Below, in pieces: positions 1-7,781 of a stretch of 64,000 bases of DNA. Both the position numbers and the translations under genes were made by a program. The notes beneath the pieces were generated by a model that was not told where the DNA came from, did not search any database, and worked only from the letters and a program-made list of their open reading frames with translations. Positions within the stretch are counted from its first letter, which is position 1. Every line of letters starts with the position of its first letter. The DNA is from Flagellimonas sp. MMG031 (GTDB lineage: Bacteria > Bacteroidota > Bacteroidia > Flavobacteriales > Flavobacteriaceae). The stretch is from contig NZ_CP157804.1 of NCBI RefSeq assembly GCF_040112705.1, positions 2,722,001-2,786,000 on the forward strand, read 5' to 3'.

Positions 1-497
1 TGTTCTTTGCCTCCAATATGAAAGGGACCTTTGGCAAATACGATATTTATGTGGCCGATATCGCTGCGGATGGCTCCGTGGGCGTATCCAAAAACCTTGG
101 CCCAAAGGTGAACACCAAAGAGGATGAACTCTACCCTAGCATCTACAACGAAACCTTGTTGTTCTTTGCTTCCGAAGGAAGGGATGGCTTTGGCGGATTG
201 GACCTTTACGCCTCCCAAGTGGTAAAGAACACCTTGACCACATCGGTAAACCTTGGTGCCCACATCAACACCAACAGCGATGAGTACGCCATTCAGTTGA
301 GCCCTGAGAAAAAAATGGGTTTTGTGGTCTCCAATAGAGGTTTCAACAATACCGTATCACAATATACAGTGGCCTACGGACGTTCAAGTAATCGGGATCA
401 GTACAATGATGTTGCTGATGGAGGTACAGGACTCCAAACTGCTATGAATGGGAATGCCTACGACTATGCGGACACCTCATTCCAAGACGAAGAATAA
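1..497 (+). CDS. C-terminal part of a PD40/WD40-like beta-propeller protein (5' truncated by window edge)
   Basis: The reading frame is open from the first bases (a Phe-Phe-Ala-Ser-Asn stretch precedes the first ATG at 18), so the gene starts outside the window. Repeated segments of the type LFFAS.GRDGFGGLDLY and GFVVSNRG are typical of PD40 propeller blades found in Bacteroidota outer-membrane OmpA-family and gliding/type IX secretion-associated proteins. Such proteins usually end in an OmpA/MotB peptidoglycan-binding domain; here the protein stops about 60 residues after the last blade with an acidic, Asn/Tyr-rich tail and no OmpA domain. Function is inferred only at family level: an envelope-located scaffold. 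A structured RNA candidate and terminator follow. Confidence 0.75.
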   Translation, partial: FFASNMKGTFGKYDIYVADIAADGSVGVSKNLGPKVNTKEDELYPSIYNETLLFFASEGRDGFGGLDLYASQVVKNTLTTSVNLGAHINTNSDEYAIQLSPEKKMGFVVSNRGFNNTVSQYTVAYGRSSNRDQYNDVADGGTGLQTAMNGNAYDYADTSFQDEE

Positions 498-519
498 TAT
501 TTGATTGCCAACAACTTTA

Positions 520-707
520 TTGAATCGGTCAATAAACCTGATTGTGTCTTATGATGTTTCATAGCCGAAATTCTGAAACACTCATGACAATGATAAGAAA
601 GACAGGGGGAAACTGACAGACTATCATTAGAAAACGGGTTGTATTATTTCAATCTGACCGATTTACTTCAAGAATAGGATGCTGATGGGACGGCATCCTA
701 TTTTTTT
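520..707 (+). ncRNA. Candidate structured RNA with closing stem, two hairpins and terminator
   Basis: ATCGGTCA at 524-531 is the exact reverse complement of TGACCGAT at 655-662. Between them lie two more perfect pairs: TGTTTCA 555-561 with TGAAACA 574-580 (extendable outward by ATGA/TCAT with a one-base bulge), and AATGATA 589-595 with TATCATT 622-628. A strong terminator hairpin follows at 674-707. Nested closing stem plus internal hairpins plus terminator resembles a small RNA or a structured 3' UTR of the PD40 gene. No open frame of note is present and I do not recognise a known RNA family. Confidence 0.4.
674..707 (+). terminator. Intrinsic terminator
   Basis: ATAGGATGC (674-682) pairs perfectly with GCATCCTAT (693-701) across a 10-nt loop and runs into seven T residues (701-707). 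It ends transcription from the PD40 gene or the candidate RNA before it. Confidence 0.85.
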
Positions 708-1179
708 ATGCAATAATTTGAAAATCAATTTTTTGCGATACATCCAGTCTTATTTTTAGGCTTCCCAACACCTTTGATGACTTAATGAAAATGTGCATTT
801 GAACGAAAATCACTACAAAAATTCCGCTCGATAGTTAAAAAATTCTAAATTCACTATCGAAATAATACAATCCCAAATCTATTAAGTCATGAACAGAAAC
901 TACAACACAAGGAAAAAAGGAGTCCCAAAACCTCTTTTCCATCTACTTTTTTAGAGGAAAACCTCAACTAAACATTTTTTTAGCGCTTGGCCCTTTTTGG
1001 GTCACACCCACTTTTGAAGAAAACCAAATTGGCTTTCCGGTAGATGCCCTTTGTTGCATCCCATTCGATTTCCATAGGTTTATCCCAACTTCAATAGCGG
1101 GAGAACGGACACTATTGTCCAAATCTTAACCTACAGCACACATGATGTAACAGTATGAATCCCCCAAATCTTTCTTATC
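708..1179. other. Gene-free leader upstream of the orphan response regulator
   Basis: No credible coding region is visible; only a 21-codon ATG frame at about 891 that looks fortuitous. An 8-bp inverted repeat, TCGATAGT (828-835) and ACTATCGA (853-860), stands about 320 bp upstream of the regulator gene. I do not see a clear TAnnTTTG box close to position 1180, so the promoter position is open. Confidence 0.5.
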
Positions 1180-1824
1180 ATGAAAACAAATTCATTAAAA
1201 ATTGCCATCATCGATAACGATGATACGCTAGGCGGCATTTACACCCAGTATTTTGAAGACAATGAGCAGTACGAGCTGCACGGAATCTACCCCTCCGTGC
1301 ACACACTTTTGTCCAATTTTGGACGGTCTCACCCGGATATCATTATCTGCGAAGCTATGCTCAATGGTATATCGGGCATCGATGGGCTTGAATATTTTTA
1401 TCGAAAAAACAAGCATCTAAAGGTGTTGATGATGAGCCGGAAAAACGACTTTAAGCTCATTAAGGAGGCTTTCACCAAAGGTGCCAGTGGCTACCTCATC
1501 AAACCCATCACCAAGGACAGGCTCTTCAATGCATTGGATGCGCTAGGCCAGCACGGTGTGGCTTTGGAGCTCGATGTGGCGAAAAAGATCATTGATTCGT
1601 TCCAGACCAAATCGTTCGAGATGTTCTCCAAAAAAGAAAACGAAATCGTGGAATTGCTCACACAGGGGTTTACCTACAAAATGATTGCCGACAAGCTTTT
1701 TGTAACACCCAGTGCCGTTAATTTTCATATCCAAAACATCTATGTAAAACTCAATGTGAACTCCAAGTCGGAAGCCTTGCGAAAGCTCAAGGAAATGGAA
1801 ATGCAGCAGTTAAATGCGGCGTAG
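1180..1824 (+). CDS. Orphan LuxR/NarL-type response regulator with Glu at the phospho-acceptor position
   Basis: The protein is 214 residues: a receiver domain (about 5-120) and a LuxR-type helix-turn-helix (about 148-208, with TPSAVNFHIQNIYVKL as the recognition region). Acidic residues D12/D14 and the K108-P109 switch pair are present, but the strand that normally ends in the phosphorylated Asp reads ICEAM, giving Glu at position 58. Glu there often mimics the phosphorylated state, so the protein may act without a kinase; that is inference. No kinase gene is adjacent. A bidirectional terminator separates it from convergent dnaK. Confidence 0.85.
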   Translation: MKTNSLKIAIIDNDDTLGGIYTQYFEDNEQYELHGIYPSVHTLLSNFGRSHPDIIICEAMLNGISGIDGLEYFYRKNKHLKVLMMSRKNDFKLIKEAFTKGASGYLIKPITKDRLFNALDALGQHGVALELDVAKKIIDSFQTKSFEMFSKKENEIVELLTQGFTYKMIADKLFVTPSAVNFHIQNIYVKLNVNSKSEALRKLKEMEMQQLNAA

Positions 1825-1844
1825 CCCATAATTACTACCAACAA

Positions 1845-1874
1845 AAAAACCCTGACGAAATCGTCAGGGTTTTT
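1845..1874. terminator. Bidirectional terminator between the response regulator and dnaK
   Basis: AAAACCCTGACGA and TCGTCAGGGTTTT form a near-perfect stem (1846-1858 with 1861-1873) flanked by A and T tracts, so it can serve both converging transcripts. Confidence 0.85.
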
Positions 1875-1898
1875 CTATTTATATAATACAATTGAATT

Positions 1899-1966
1899 AC
1901 TTGACTTCTTCGAAGTCTATCCTTCGACTTTGCTCAGGACAGGCTACTTAACTTCTTCGAAGTCTA
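1899..1966. repeat. REP-like insert flanked by a 22-bp duplication at the dnaK stop codon
   Basis: A 21-22-bp segment reading TACTTGACTTCTTCGAAG plus TCTA at 1898-1919 recurs with one mismatch at 1945-1966. Between them lies TCCTTCGACTTTGCTCAGGA and CAGGC, a TTCGACT..GCTCAGGACA-type sequence of the kind scattered in flavobacterial genomes. The inner copy encodes the present DnaK tail and the outer copy encodes the same tail (DFEEVK) followed by TAA. The insert therefore appears to have duplicated the last codons of dnaK and supplied a new TAG stop. Confidence 0.7.
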
Positions 1967-3860
1967 CGTCTTCAACATTGTCACCTTCCGAAGCTCCGCC
2001 GCTTCCAGTGGTATCATTGGCACCAGCAGATGATGCTCCTGCTCCCCCTTGGGCTTCGGCCTGTGCTTTGTACATTTCTTCGGAAGCTACTTTCCATGCT
2101 TCGTTGATTTTTTCCAAAGCTGGCGTAATCACCGCTAGGTCCTTGCCTTCGTAAGCCTTCTTCAATTCTTCCAAAGCTTCTTCGATTGGCTTTTTCTTAT
2201 CATCGGACAATTTATCGCCAAACTCGCTCAATTGCTTTTCGGTCTGGAAGATCATGGCGTCGGCCTCGTTCAACTTATCGGCAGTTTCCTTGGCTTTCTT
2301 ATCCGCCTCGGCATTGGCTTCCGCTTCGGCTTTCATCTTCTTGATTTCCTCCTCGGTCAATCCAGAAGAAGCCTCGATTCGGATATCCTGTGACTTACCG
2401 GTAGCTTTGTCAGTAGCAGAAACCTTGATGATACCGTTGGCGTCAATATCGAAGGTCACTTCAATTTGAGGCGTACCTCTTGGCGCTGGTGGAATACCAT
2501 CCAAGTGGAACCTACCGATTGTCTTGTTATCTGCCGCCATCGGGCGCTCTCCTTGCAATACGTGGATTTCAACCGAAGGTTGATTGTCCGCCGCTGTGGA
2601 GAATACCTGCGACTTCTTGGTCGGGATGGTCGTGTTCGCCTCAATCAACTTGGTGAACACGCTTCCCATGGTTTCGATACCCAATGAAAGTGGAGTAACG
2701 TCCAACAAGAGTACGTCTTTCACGTCACCTGTCAATACACCACCTTGGATTGCGGCACCAATGGCCACCACCTCATCTGGGTTTACCCCTTTGGATGGTT
2801 TTTTACCGAAGAATTTCTCAACCGCTTCCTGTACCGCGGGGATACGGGTAGAACCACCTACCAAGATAATCTCATCAATATCACTTTTGGAAAGTCCAGC
2901 GGACTTCAATGCTTTTTCACAAGGTTCGATTGTTCTTTTGACCAAATCGGCAATCAGTTGCTCAAATTTGGCTCTGGACAATGTTCGTACCAAGTGCTTG
3001 GGTCCTGAAGACGTTGCAGTTACATAAGGTAGGTTGATTTCTGTCTGCGCAGAAGAAGACAACTCAATTTTGGCTTTCTCCGCAGCTTCCCTCAAACGCT
3101 GAAGCGCCATAGGGTCTTCACGAAGGTCCATATCCTCATCTTTCTTGAACTCTTCGGCCAACCAATCAATAATTTTTTGGTCCACATCGTCACCTCCTAA
3201 GTGGGTATCACCATCAGTGGCCAATACTTCAAACACACCGTCACCCAATTCCAAAATGGAAACGTCGTGCGTACCACCACCAAAGTCGAACACCACTATT
3301 TTCTGGTCCGTGTCTTTCTTATCAAGTCCATATGCCAAAGATGCTGCCGTAGGCTCGTTAATGATTCGCTCCACGGTAAGACCAGCAATCTCGCCAGCCT
3401 CTTTGGTAGCTTGTCTTTGTGAATCGTTAAAGTAGGCCGGAACGGTAATCACCGCCCTGGTTACATCTTGTCCCAAATAATCCTCTGCGGTCTTCTTCAT
3501 TTTTTGAAGGATCATTGCAGACAATTCCTGTGGGGTGTACAAACGACCATCGATATCCACCCTTGGGGTATCGTTTTCACCTTTGGTCACTTTATAAGGT
3601 ACACGTTTAGCTTCCTTACTGGATTCTGAGTATTTATTACCCATAAATCGCTTGATGGAATAAATCGTTTTGTGCGGGTTGGTCACCGCTTGTCTTTTTG
3701 CAGGGTCACCGACCTTGATCTCCCCGCCTTCCACAAAGGCGATCATGGATGGAGTAGTTCGTTTTCCCTCGGCATTTGGAATTACCACGGGTTCGTTACC
3801 TTCCATTACAGAGACGCAGGAGTTGGTCGTACCTAAGTCTATACCTATAATCTTGCTCAT
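1944..3860 (-). CDS. dnaK: Chaperone protein DnaK (Hsp70)
   Basis: This 638-residue protein is a full-length Hsp70: the N-terminal ATPase begins with [16 protein letters not shown], has the phosphate-2 region [15 protein letters not shown] near residue 195 and the VGGSTRIP adenosine motif, followed by the substrate-binding domain ([23 protein letters not shown]) and the acidic EDVDFEEVK tail. It folds nascent and stressed proteins in the cytosol with DnaJ and GrpE, neither of which is adjacent. The gene stands alone. Its 3' end carries a duplicated segment and REP-like insert (1898-1966), yet the encoded tail is intact. A 17-bp inverted repeat lies about 80 bp upstream and may control it. Confidence 0.98.
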   Translation of the reverse strand: MSKIIGIDLGTTNSCVSVMEGNEPVVIPNAEGKRTTPSMIAFVEGGEIKVGDPAKRQAVTNPHKTIYSIKRFMGNKYSESSKEAKRVPYKVTKGENDTPRVDIDGRLYTPQELSAMILQKMKKTAEDYLGQDVTRAVITVPAYFNDSQRQATKEAGEIAGLTVERIINEPTAASLAYGLDKKDTDQKIVVFDFGGGTHDVSILELGDGVFEVLATDGDTHLGGDDVDQKIIDWLAEEFKKDEDMDLREDPMALQRLREAAEKAKIELSSSAQTEINLPYVTATSSGPKHLVRTLSRAKFEQLIADLVKRTIEPCEKALKSAGLSKSDIDEIILVGGSTRIPAVQEAVEKFFGKKPSKGVNPDEVVAIGAAIQGGVLTGDVKDVLLLDVTPLSLGIETMGSVFTKLIEANTTIPTKKSQVFSTAADNQPSVEIHVLQGERPMAADNKTIGRFHLDGIPPAPRGTPQIEVTFDIDANGIIKVSATDKATGKSQDIRIEASSGLTEEEIKKMKAEAEANAEADKKAKETADKLNEADAMIFQTEKQLSEFGDKLSDDKKKPIEEALEELKKAYEGKDLAVITPALEKINEAWKVASEEMYKAQAEAQGGAGASSAGANDTTGSGGASEGDNVEDVDFEEVK

Positions 3861-3939
3861 CGTATCTAAAAGTTATATCTGTTTAAAATTCGTTTTCGTT
3901 TCGCTCTTTAAATGTCAATGATTATGCCATGCCAAAGAA

Positions 3940-3956
3940 TATGACAAGCTGTCATA
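3940..3956. promoter_or_regulatory. Inverted repeat TATGACA-AGC-TGTCATA upstream of dnaK
   Basis: Seven-base arms match perfectly around a 3-nt centre, 80-96 bp before the dnaK start. A related perfect palindrome TGACAATTGTCA occurs at 16231-16242 next to another promoter. CIRCE (TTAGCACTC-N9-GAGTGCTAA) is absent. Operator function is inferred. Confidence 0.4.
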
Positions 3957-4065
3957 TAATTGAGAAAAACCCACTAATTACGGCTCAAATTGAGAGTGTC
4001 CTAATTTTGGGCGGAAAAGTGATATAGATATTTAAATATTCACAATATTATCCCGTTTAGCTTCC

Positions 4066-4073
4066 TATATTTG
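4066..4073 (+). promoter_or_regulatory. -7 promoter box for the serine dehydratase gene
   Basis: TATATTTG fits the Bacteroidota consensus TAnnTTTG and ends 18 nt before the ATG at 4092, predicting a leader of roughly 10-15 nt. The -33 element is weak. Confidence 0.55.
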
Positions 4074-4091
4074 AAACGGTAAATTCAATAT

Positions 4092-5516
4092 ATGGAGTGC
4101 ATCAGTGTGTTTGATATGCTAAAAATAGGTGTAGGGCCGTCCAGCTCTCACACCTTGGGACCATGGCGTGCCGCCGAACGCTGGATTGGAGAGCTTGAAG
4201 AAGAAGGGCTTTTTGAAAAAGTCGAGTCCATCAAGGCCTATCTTTATGGTTCCCTATGCCTTACCGGAAAAGGTCATGCCACCGACGTCGCCGTGGTGAT
4301 GGGCTTATTGGGAACCGACCCGGTTACCGTGGATATTGATAGTATTTCAGGAAGTATTGACAGGATAAAGTTAGAGAAGGAACTCGATTTTGGCGGAAAA
4401 AAACGGATTCCGTTCAGTTTTCAGGATGATATCGTATTTATCCGTGAATTTTTGCCTTTCCATGCCAACGGTATGCGCTTTGAAGCCAATTTGGCCGACG
4501 GAAGGACGGTTAGCGAAACCTATTACTCCATTGGTGGCGGTTTTGTGGTCAAAGAGGAGCGAATCCATGCCAAGGAGAATAAGGAAACCTTCAAAACCTT
4601 CCCCCATCCTGTGCGAACGGGCGACGAATTGCTGCAACATTGCAATGCGCAGAACAAATCCATCTCCCAGATTGTGATGGAAAACGAGCTCTCCCTGCGG
4701 ACGGAAGAAGAAATCACCGAAGGGATTGCGAACATTTGGAACACCATGCTGGAGTCCATGTACATTGGTTGCCATACCGAAGGTAAACTCCCGGGGGGAC
4801 TCAACGTAAAACGGCGTGCCTTTGAAATTCACCAAAAACTCAAAGGGGAAGTCCCCTACTCCAATCCACAGGAATGGTTGGAAAGTATTCGAGATACCGA
4901 GGTCAAGTTCAGACAAATCATCAAATGGGTGAGCTGCTTTGCACTGAGCGTTAACGAGGTGAATGCCTCTTTGGGCCGAGTGGTCACCGCACCCACCAAC
5001 GGAAGCGCGGGGGTCATCCCAGCCGTGTTGATGTATTACATGGTCATTGAAAACCACGATGCCAATTTTGACGACGTAAAGCAATTCTTGTTGGTGGCCA
5101 GCGAGGTCGGGAGCATTTTTAAGAAGGGTGCCACCATTTCTGCCGCCATGGGTGGTTGCCAAGCAGAAATCGGAGTTTCCTCTGCCATGGCCGCTGCGGG
5201 CTTAACAGAGTTGATGGGCGGCACGCCCGAACAAGTGCTCATTGCTGCCGAAATTGCCATGGAACACCATTTGGGGCTCACCTGCGATCCTATCGGGGGC
5301 TTGGTGCAGGTCCCGTGCATAGAACGTAATGCCATGGGTGCCATAAAAGCCATTAATGCCGCAGAATTGGCCTTGGACACCGACCCAAAAGAGTGCAAGG
5401 TACCTTTGGACAAGGTCGTAAACACCATGTGGGAAACGGCAAAGGATATGAGTTCCAAATACAAGGAAACCTCCGAAGGAGGCTTGGCTGTGGGCGTATT
5501 CCTAAGCGATTGTTAA
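4092..5516 (+). CDS. sdaA: L-serine ammonia-lyase (single-chain, iron-sulfur dependent)
   Basis: This 474-residue enzyme converts L-serine to pyruvate and ammonia. The N-terminal beta-type domain starts with [21 protein letters not shown], and the alpha domain carries the conserved GGCQAEIG (first cluster Cys), [17 protein letters not shown] (two more cluster Cys) and [14 protein letters not shown]. The chain ends in Ser-Asp-Cys, as in type 2 enzymes where the C-terminal Cys enters the active site as a fourth cluster ligand. Its stop codon shares the bases TTAA (5513-5516) with the convergent gene. Start is fixed by the promoter box at 4066-4073. Confidence 0.96.
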   Translation: MECISVFDMLKIGVGPSSSHTLGPWRAAERWIGELEEEGLFEKVESIKAYLYGSLCLTGKGHATDVAVVMGLLGTDPVTVDIDSISGSIDRIKLEKELDFGGKKRIPFSFQDDIVFIREFLPFHANGMRFEANLADGRTVSETYYSIGGGFVVKEERIHAKENKETFKTFPHPVRTGDELLQHCNAQNKSISQIVMENELSLRTEEEITEGIANIWNTMLESMYIGCHTEGKLPGGLNVKRRAFEIHQKLKGEVPYSNPQEWLESIRDTEVKFRQIIKWVSCFALSVNEVNASLGRVVTAPTNGSAGVIPAVLMYYMVIENHDANFDDVKQFLLVASEVGSIFKKGATISAAMGGCQAEIGVSSAMAAAGLTELMGGTPEQVLIAAEIAMEHHLGLTCDPIGGLVQVPCIERNAMGAIKAINAAELALDTDPKECKVPLDKVVNTMWETAKDMSSKYKETSEGGLAVGVFLSDC

Positions 5517-5992
5517 TCCATACAACCTTCCTTGCCCCTAGTATCGATCAAGTAGATGATTTTCCATTCGCCATCAAAATTGATAAGCTGAAAGGAATTG
5601 ATACCGCAATGGCTAAACTCACCGTTCAACCAAAACTCATACCCGACCCACGCATTGGCCATGGTCCTATCCACTTGTATGGAAAAGGAAGTGAGTTTTT
5701 CCTCAAACTTTGTGGTCTCGGGAATACCGACAATCGATTTCAAAAATTTTGAAAACTCCTCGGTTCTAAATTGGGTTTTACCCTCAGCGTTTCTTCCCGT
5801 GGTCTGCAATACGATCTCATTGGCCACGGTACTTTTAATAATGGTGGAATCTTGCTTGTGGAAGCCTTCAAAAAAGGTTTCGATGACTTGCTTTACTCGA
5901 TTTTTCTCTTCTTCATTTGATGGATTTGGCCCTTGGGCATATCCGAAGGCAATGAATGCTAGCAATACGGCAAAAGTGAACAGTTTTCTCAT
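5513..5992 (-). CDS. Secreted NTF2/SnoaL-like small protein
   Basis: The 159-residue product begins with a clear signal peptide (MRKLFTFAVLLAFIAFGYAQ), so I start it at 5992 rather than at an upstream ATG at 6028. The rest, with IETFFEGFHKQDSTII near the start and FSHCGINSFQLINFDGEWKI.YLIDTR near the end, has the pattern of the NTF2-like SnoaL/DUF4440 fold, often a small-ligand or unknown-function pocket. It is probably periplasmic or surface-exposed. It converges on the serine dehydratase and shares four bases at the stop, and diverges from panB. No specific function can be assigned. Confidence 0.75.
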   Translation of the reverse strand: MRKLFTFAVLLAFIAFGYAQGPNPSNEEEKNRVKQVIETFFEGFHKQDSTIIKSTVANEIVLQTTGRNAEGKTQFRTEEFSKFLKSIVGIPETTKFEEKLTSFSIQVDRTMANAWVGYEFWLNGEFSHCGINSFQLINFDGEWKIIYLIDTRGKEGCMD

Positions 5993-6062
5993 TTGATTAG
6001 TCTTTTGATTGAGGCCTAAATTAAACAAATCTGCTTACTTTTAGCCATCAAACAGAATTACC

Positions 6063-6881
6063 ATGTCAACAGCTAAAAAAGAATATAAAAGGGTTACGGT
6101 AAAATCGTTGGTGGATATGAAAAAGCGTGGTGAAAAAATCAGCATGCTTACCTCCTACGATTATTCCATGGCAAAAATTGTGGATGGCGCCCATGTGGAT
6201 GCCATTTTGGTGGGGGATTCCGCCAGTAATGTCATGGCAGGCCACGAAACCACACTGCCCATCACCCTCGACCAGATGATCTATCATGCCACTTCGGTGG
6301 TGCGAGCAGCCAAAAGGGCCCTCGTTGTGGTCGATATTCCTTTTGGCAGTTATCAAGGTGATTCCAAGGAAGCGTTGCGCTCGGCCATACGAATCATGAA
6401 GGAAAGCGGTGCCCATGCTGTGAAAGTGGAAGGTGGCGAAGAGATAAAAGTGTCCATAAGTCGTATTTTGGAAGCGGGAATCCCGGTAATGGGCCACTTG
6501 GGACTTACACCACAATCCATCTATAAATTTGGCACCTATACGGTTCGTGCCAAAGAAGAGGAAGAGGCCGAAAAACTCAAAGCAGATGCCAAATTATTGG
6601 AAGAACTGGGCTGTTTTGCCATTGTTCTGGAAAAAATTCCGGCCAAATTGGCCAAAGAGGTAGCAGATAGTGTATCCATTCCCATTATTGGCATCGGTGC
6701 CGGCAACCAAGTGGACGGACAAGTACTGGTGGTGCACGATATGTTGGGCATGACCCATGAGTTTCACCCAAGATTTTTGAGAAGGTACCTCAATCTATAT
6801 GATGAAATGACCCAAGCCGTGTCCCAATATGTGCAGGATGTGAAAAGTCGGGATTTCCCGAATGATGAGGAGTCGTATTAA
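6063..6881 (+). CDS. panB: 3-methyl-2-oxobutanoate hydroxymethyltransferase
   Basis: The 272-residue protein catalyses the first committed step of pantothenate synthesis, adding a hydroxymethyl group from methylene-tetrahydrofolate to 2-oxoisovalerate. Diagnostic segments are [39 protein letters not shown] (metal and substrate binding), [11 protein letters not shown] and [13 protein letters not shown] with the catalytic Glu. Length is normal for the family. An imperfect -7 box (TACTTTTA near 6036) precedes it. A 115-bp hairpin repeat separates it from the downstream rluA-type gene. CoaBC and CoaE, which act later in CoA synthesis, are encoded elsewhere in this window. Confidence 0.97.
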   Translation: MSTAKKEYKRVTVKSLVDMKKRGEKISMLTSYDYSMAKIVDGAHVDAILVGDSASNVMAGHETTLPITLDQMIYHATSVVRAAKRALVVVDIPFGSYQGDSKEALRSAIRIMKESGAHAVKVEGGEEIKVSISRILEAGIPVMGHLGLTPQSIYKFGTYTVRAKEEEEAEKLKADAKLLEELGCFAIVLEKIPAKLAKEVADSVSIPIIGIGAGNQVDGQVLVVHDMLGMTHEFHPRFLRRYLNLYDEMTQAVSQYVQDVKSRDFPNDEESY

Positions 6882-6896
6882 ATGCATAATCAAACC

Positions 6897-7011
6897 GTCA
6901 GTTCGAGTTTTTTCAGAAGGAAAAAGTATCGAGAACCAGGTTTGCATTAACAAAGCTTCTTTTCTCGATACAATTTTTTGATCTTCGGTTCAAAAAATCA
7001 CTCGAAATGAC
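6897..7011. repeat. Hairpin repeat element A (115 bp) after panB
   Basis: The ends are inverted (GTCAGTTCGAGT and ACTCGAAATGAC) and an inner pair GTATCGAGAA/TTCTCGATAC lies between T-rich and A-rich arms. A second copy lies at 42905-43039. The element starts 15 bp after the panB stop and could act as terminator or mRNA 3' protector. Confidence 0.8.
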
Positions 7012-7055
7012 AAATTTCTCATCAAATTGATTTTCAAGCTCAAGTTAGCCCTAAA

Positions 7056-7781
7056 GTGAAATCCAAAAACCAAAAATCCGAAGCATCAAAAAGGTCCACC
7101 CCTTCCAATCTTCAAGTCCTCTTTGAAGACAATCACCTCATTGTGGTCAACAAACGAGTGGGCGATATTGTTCAGGGGGACAAAACAGGTGACGACCCTT
7201 TGAGCGAGGTCGTAAAACAGTATTTGAAAGAGAAGTACAACAAGCCCGGCAATGTGTATTTGGGTGTGGTGCATCGTTTGGACCGGCCTACTTCGGGCAT
7301 TGTGCTATTTGCCAAAACTTCCAAAGCCCTACCAAGGCTGAACAAGATGTTCGCCGAAGGAGACACCAAAAAAATGTATTGGGCCGTGGTCAAAAACCCA
7401 CCCCCTAAAGAAAGCGACACCCTAACACATTGGTTGGTCCGTAATCCAAAGCAGAATAAATCCTATGCCCACAACAAGGAGGTTCCCAATAGCAAAAAGG
7501 CGGTTTTGGACTACAAACTCATAAAAAAATTGGATAGCTATTATCTTTTGGAAATTGACCTAAAAACGGGCAGACACCACCAAATCCGGGCGCAATTGGC
7601 CGCCATTGGCTGCGTTATCAAAGGGGATTTAAAATACGGTGCGGACCGCAGCAACAAAGACGGCGGGATTCACCTGCACGCTAGAAGCCTTGTAATCGTT
7701 CATCCTGTGCAAAAAGAGCCTGTCGCGTTTTTGGCCGCCCCTCCTGAAGATCCTATTTGGAACGCCTGTATCAGCGAGTAA
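7056..7781 (+). CDS. RluA-family RNA pseudouridine synthase
   Basis: The 241-residue product carries the RluA catalytic motif HRLDRPTSGIVLFAKT with the essential Asp, and the later segments LDYKLIKK and EIDLKTGRHHQIRAQLA. It lacks an N-terminal S4 domain, so it belongs to the short stand-alone class; the target uridine (rRNA or tRNA) cannot be read from sequence. The start is a GTG at 7056, as no in-frame ATG lies near the conserved region. Its last 11 bases overlap the 3' end of the convergent gene at 7771. Confidence 0.92.
   Translation: MKSKNQKSEASKRSTPSNLQVLFEDNHLIVVNKRVGDIVQGDKTGDDPLSEVVKQYLKEKYNKPGNVYLGVVHRLDRPTSGIVLFAKTSKALPRLNKMFAEGDTKKMYWAVVKNPPPKESDTLTHWLVRNPKQNKSYAHNKEVPNSKKAVLDYKLIKKLDSYYLLEIDLKTGRHHQIRAQLAAIGCVIKGDLKYGADRSNKDGGIHLHARSLVIVHPVQKEPVAFLAAPPEDPIWNACISE

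Noticed and set aside
2584..3027. Plus-strand open frame of 147 codons
   Set aside because: It is antisense to dnaK and encodes no recognisable protein.
3861..4091. CIRCE heat-shock element at dnaK
   Set aside because: No TTAGCACTC-N9-GAGTGCTAA-like sequence; only the different TATGACA inverted repeat was found.
4371..5162. Long antisense open frame (263 codons) on the minus strand
   Set aside because: It lies wholly inside the serine dehydratase gene, shows no domain, and results from codon bias of the true gene.
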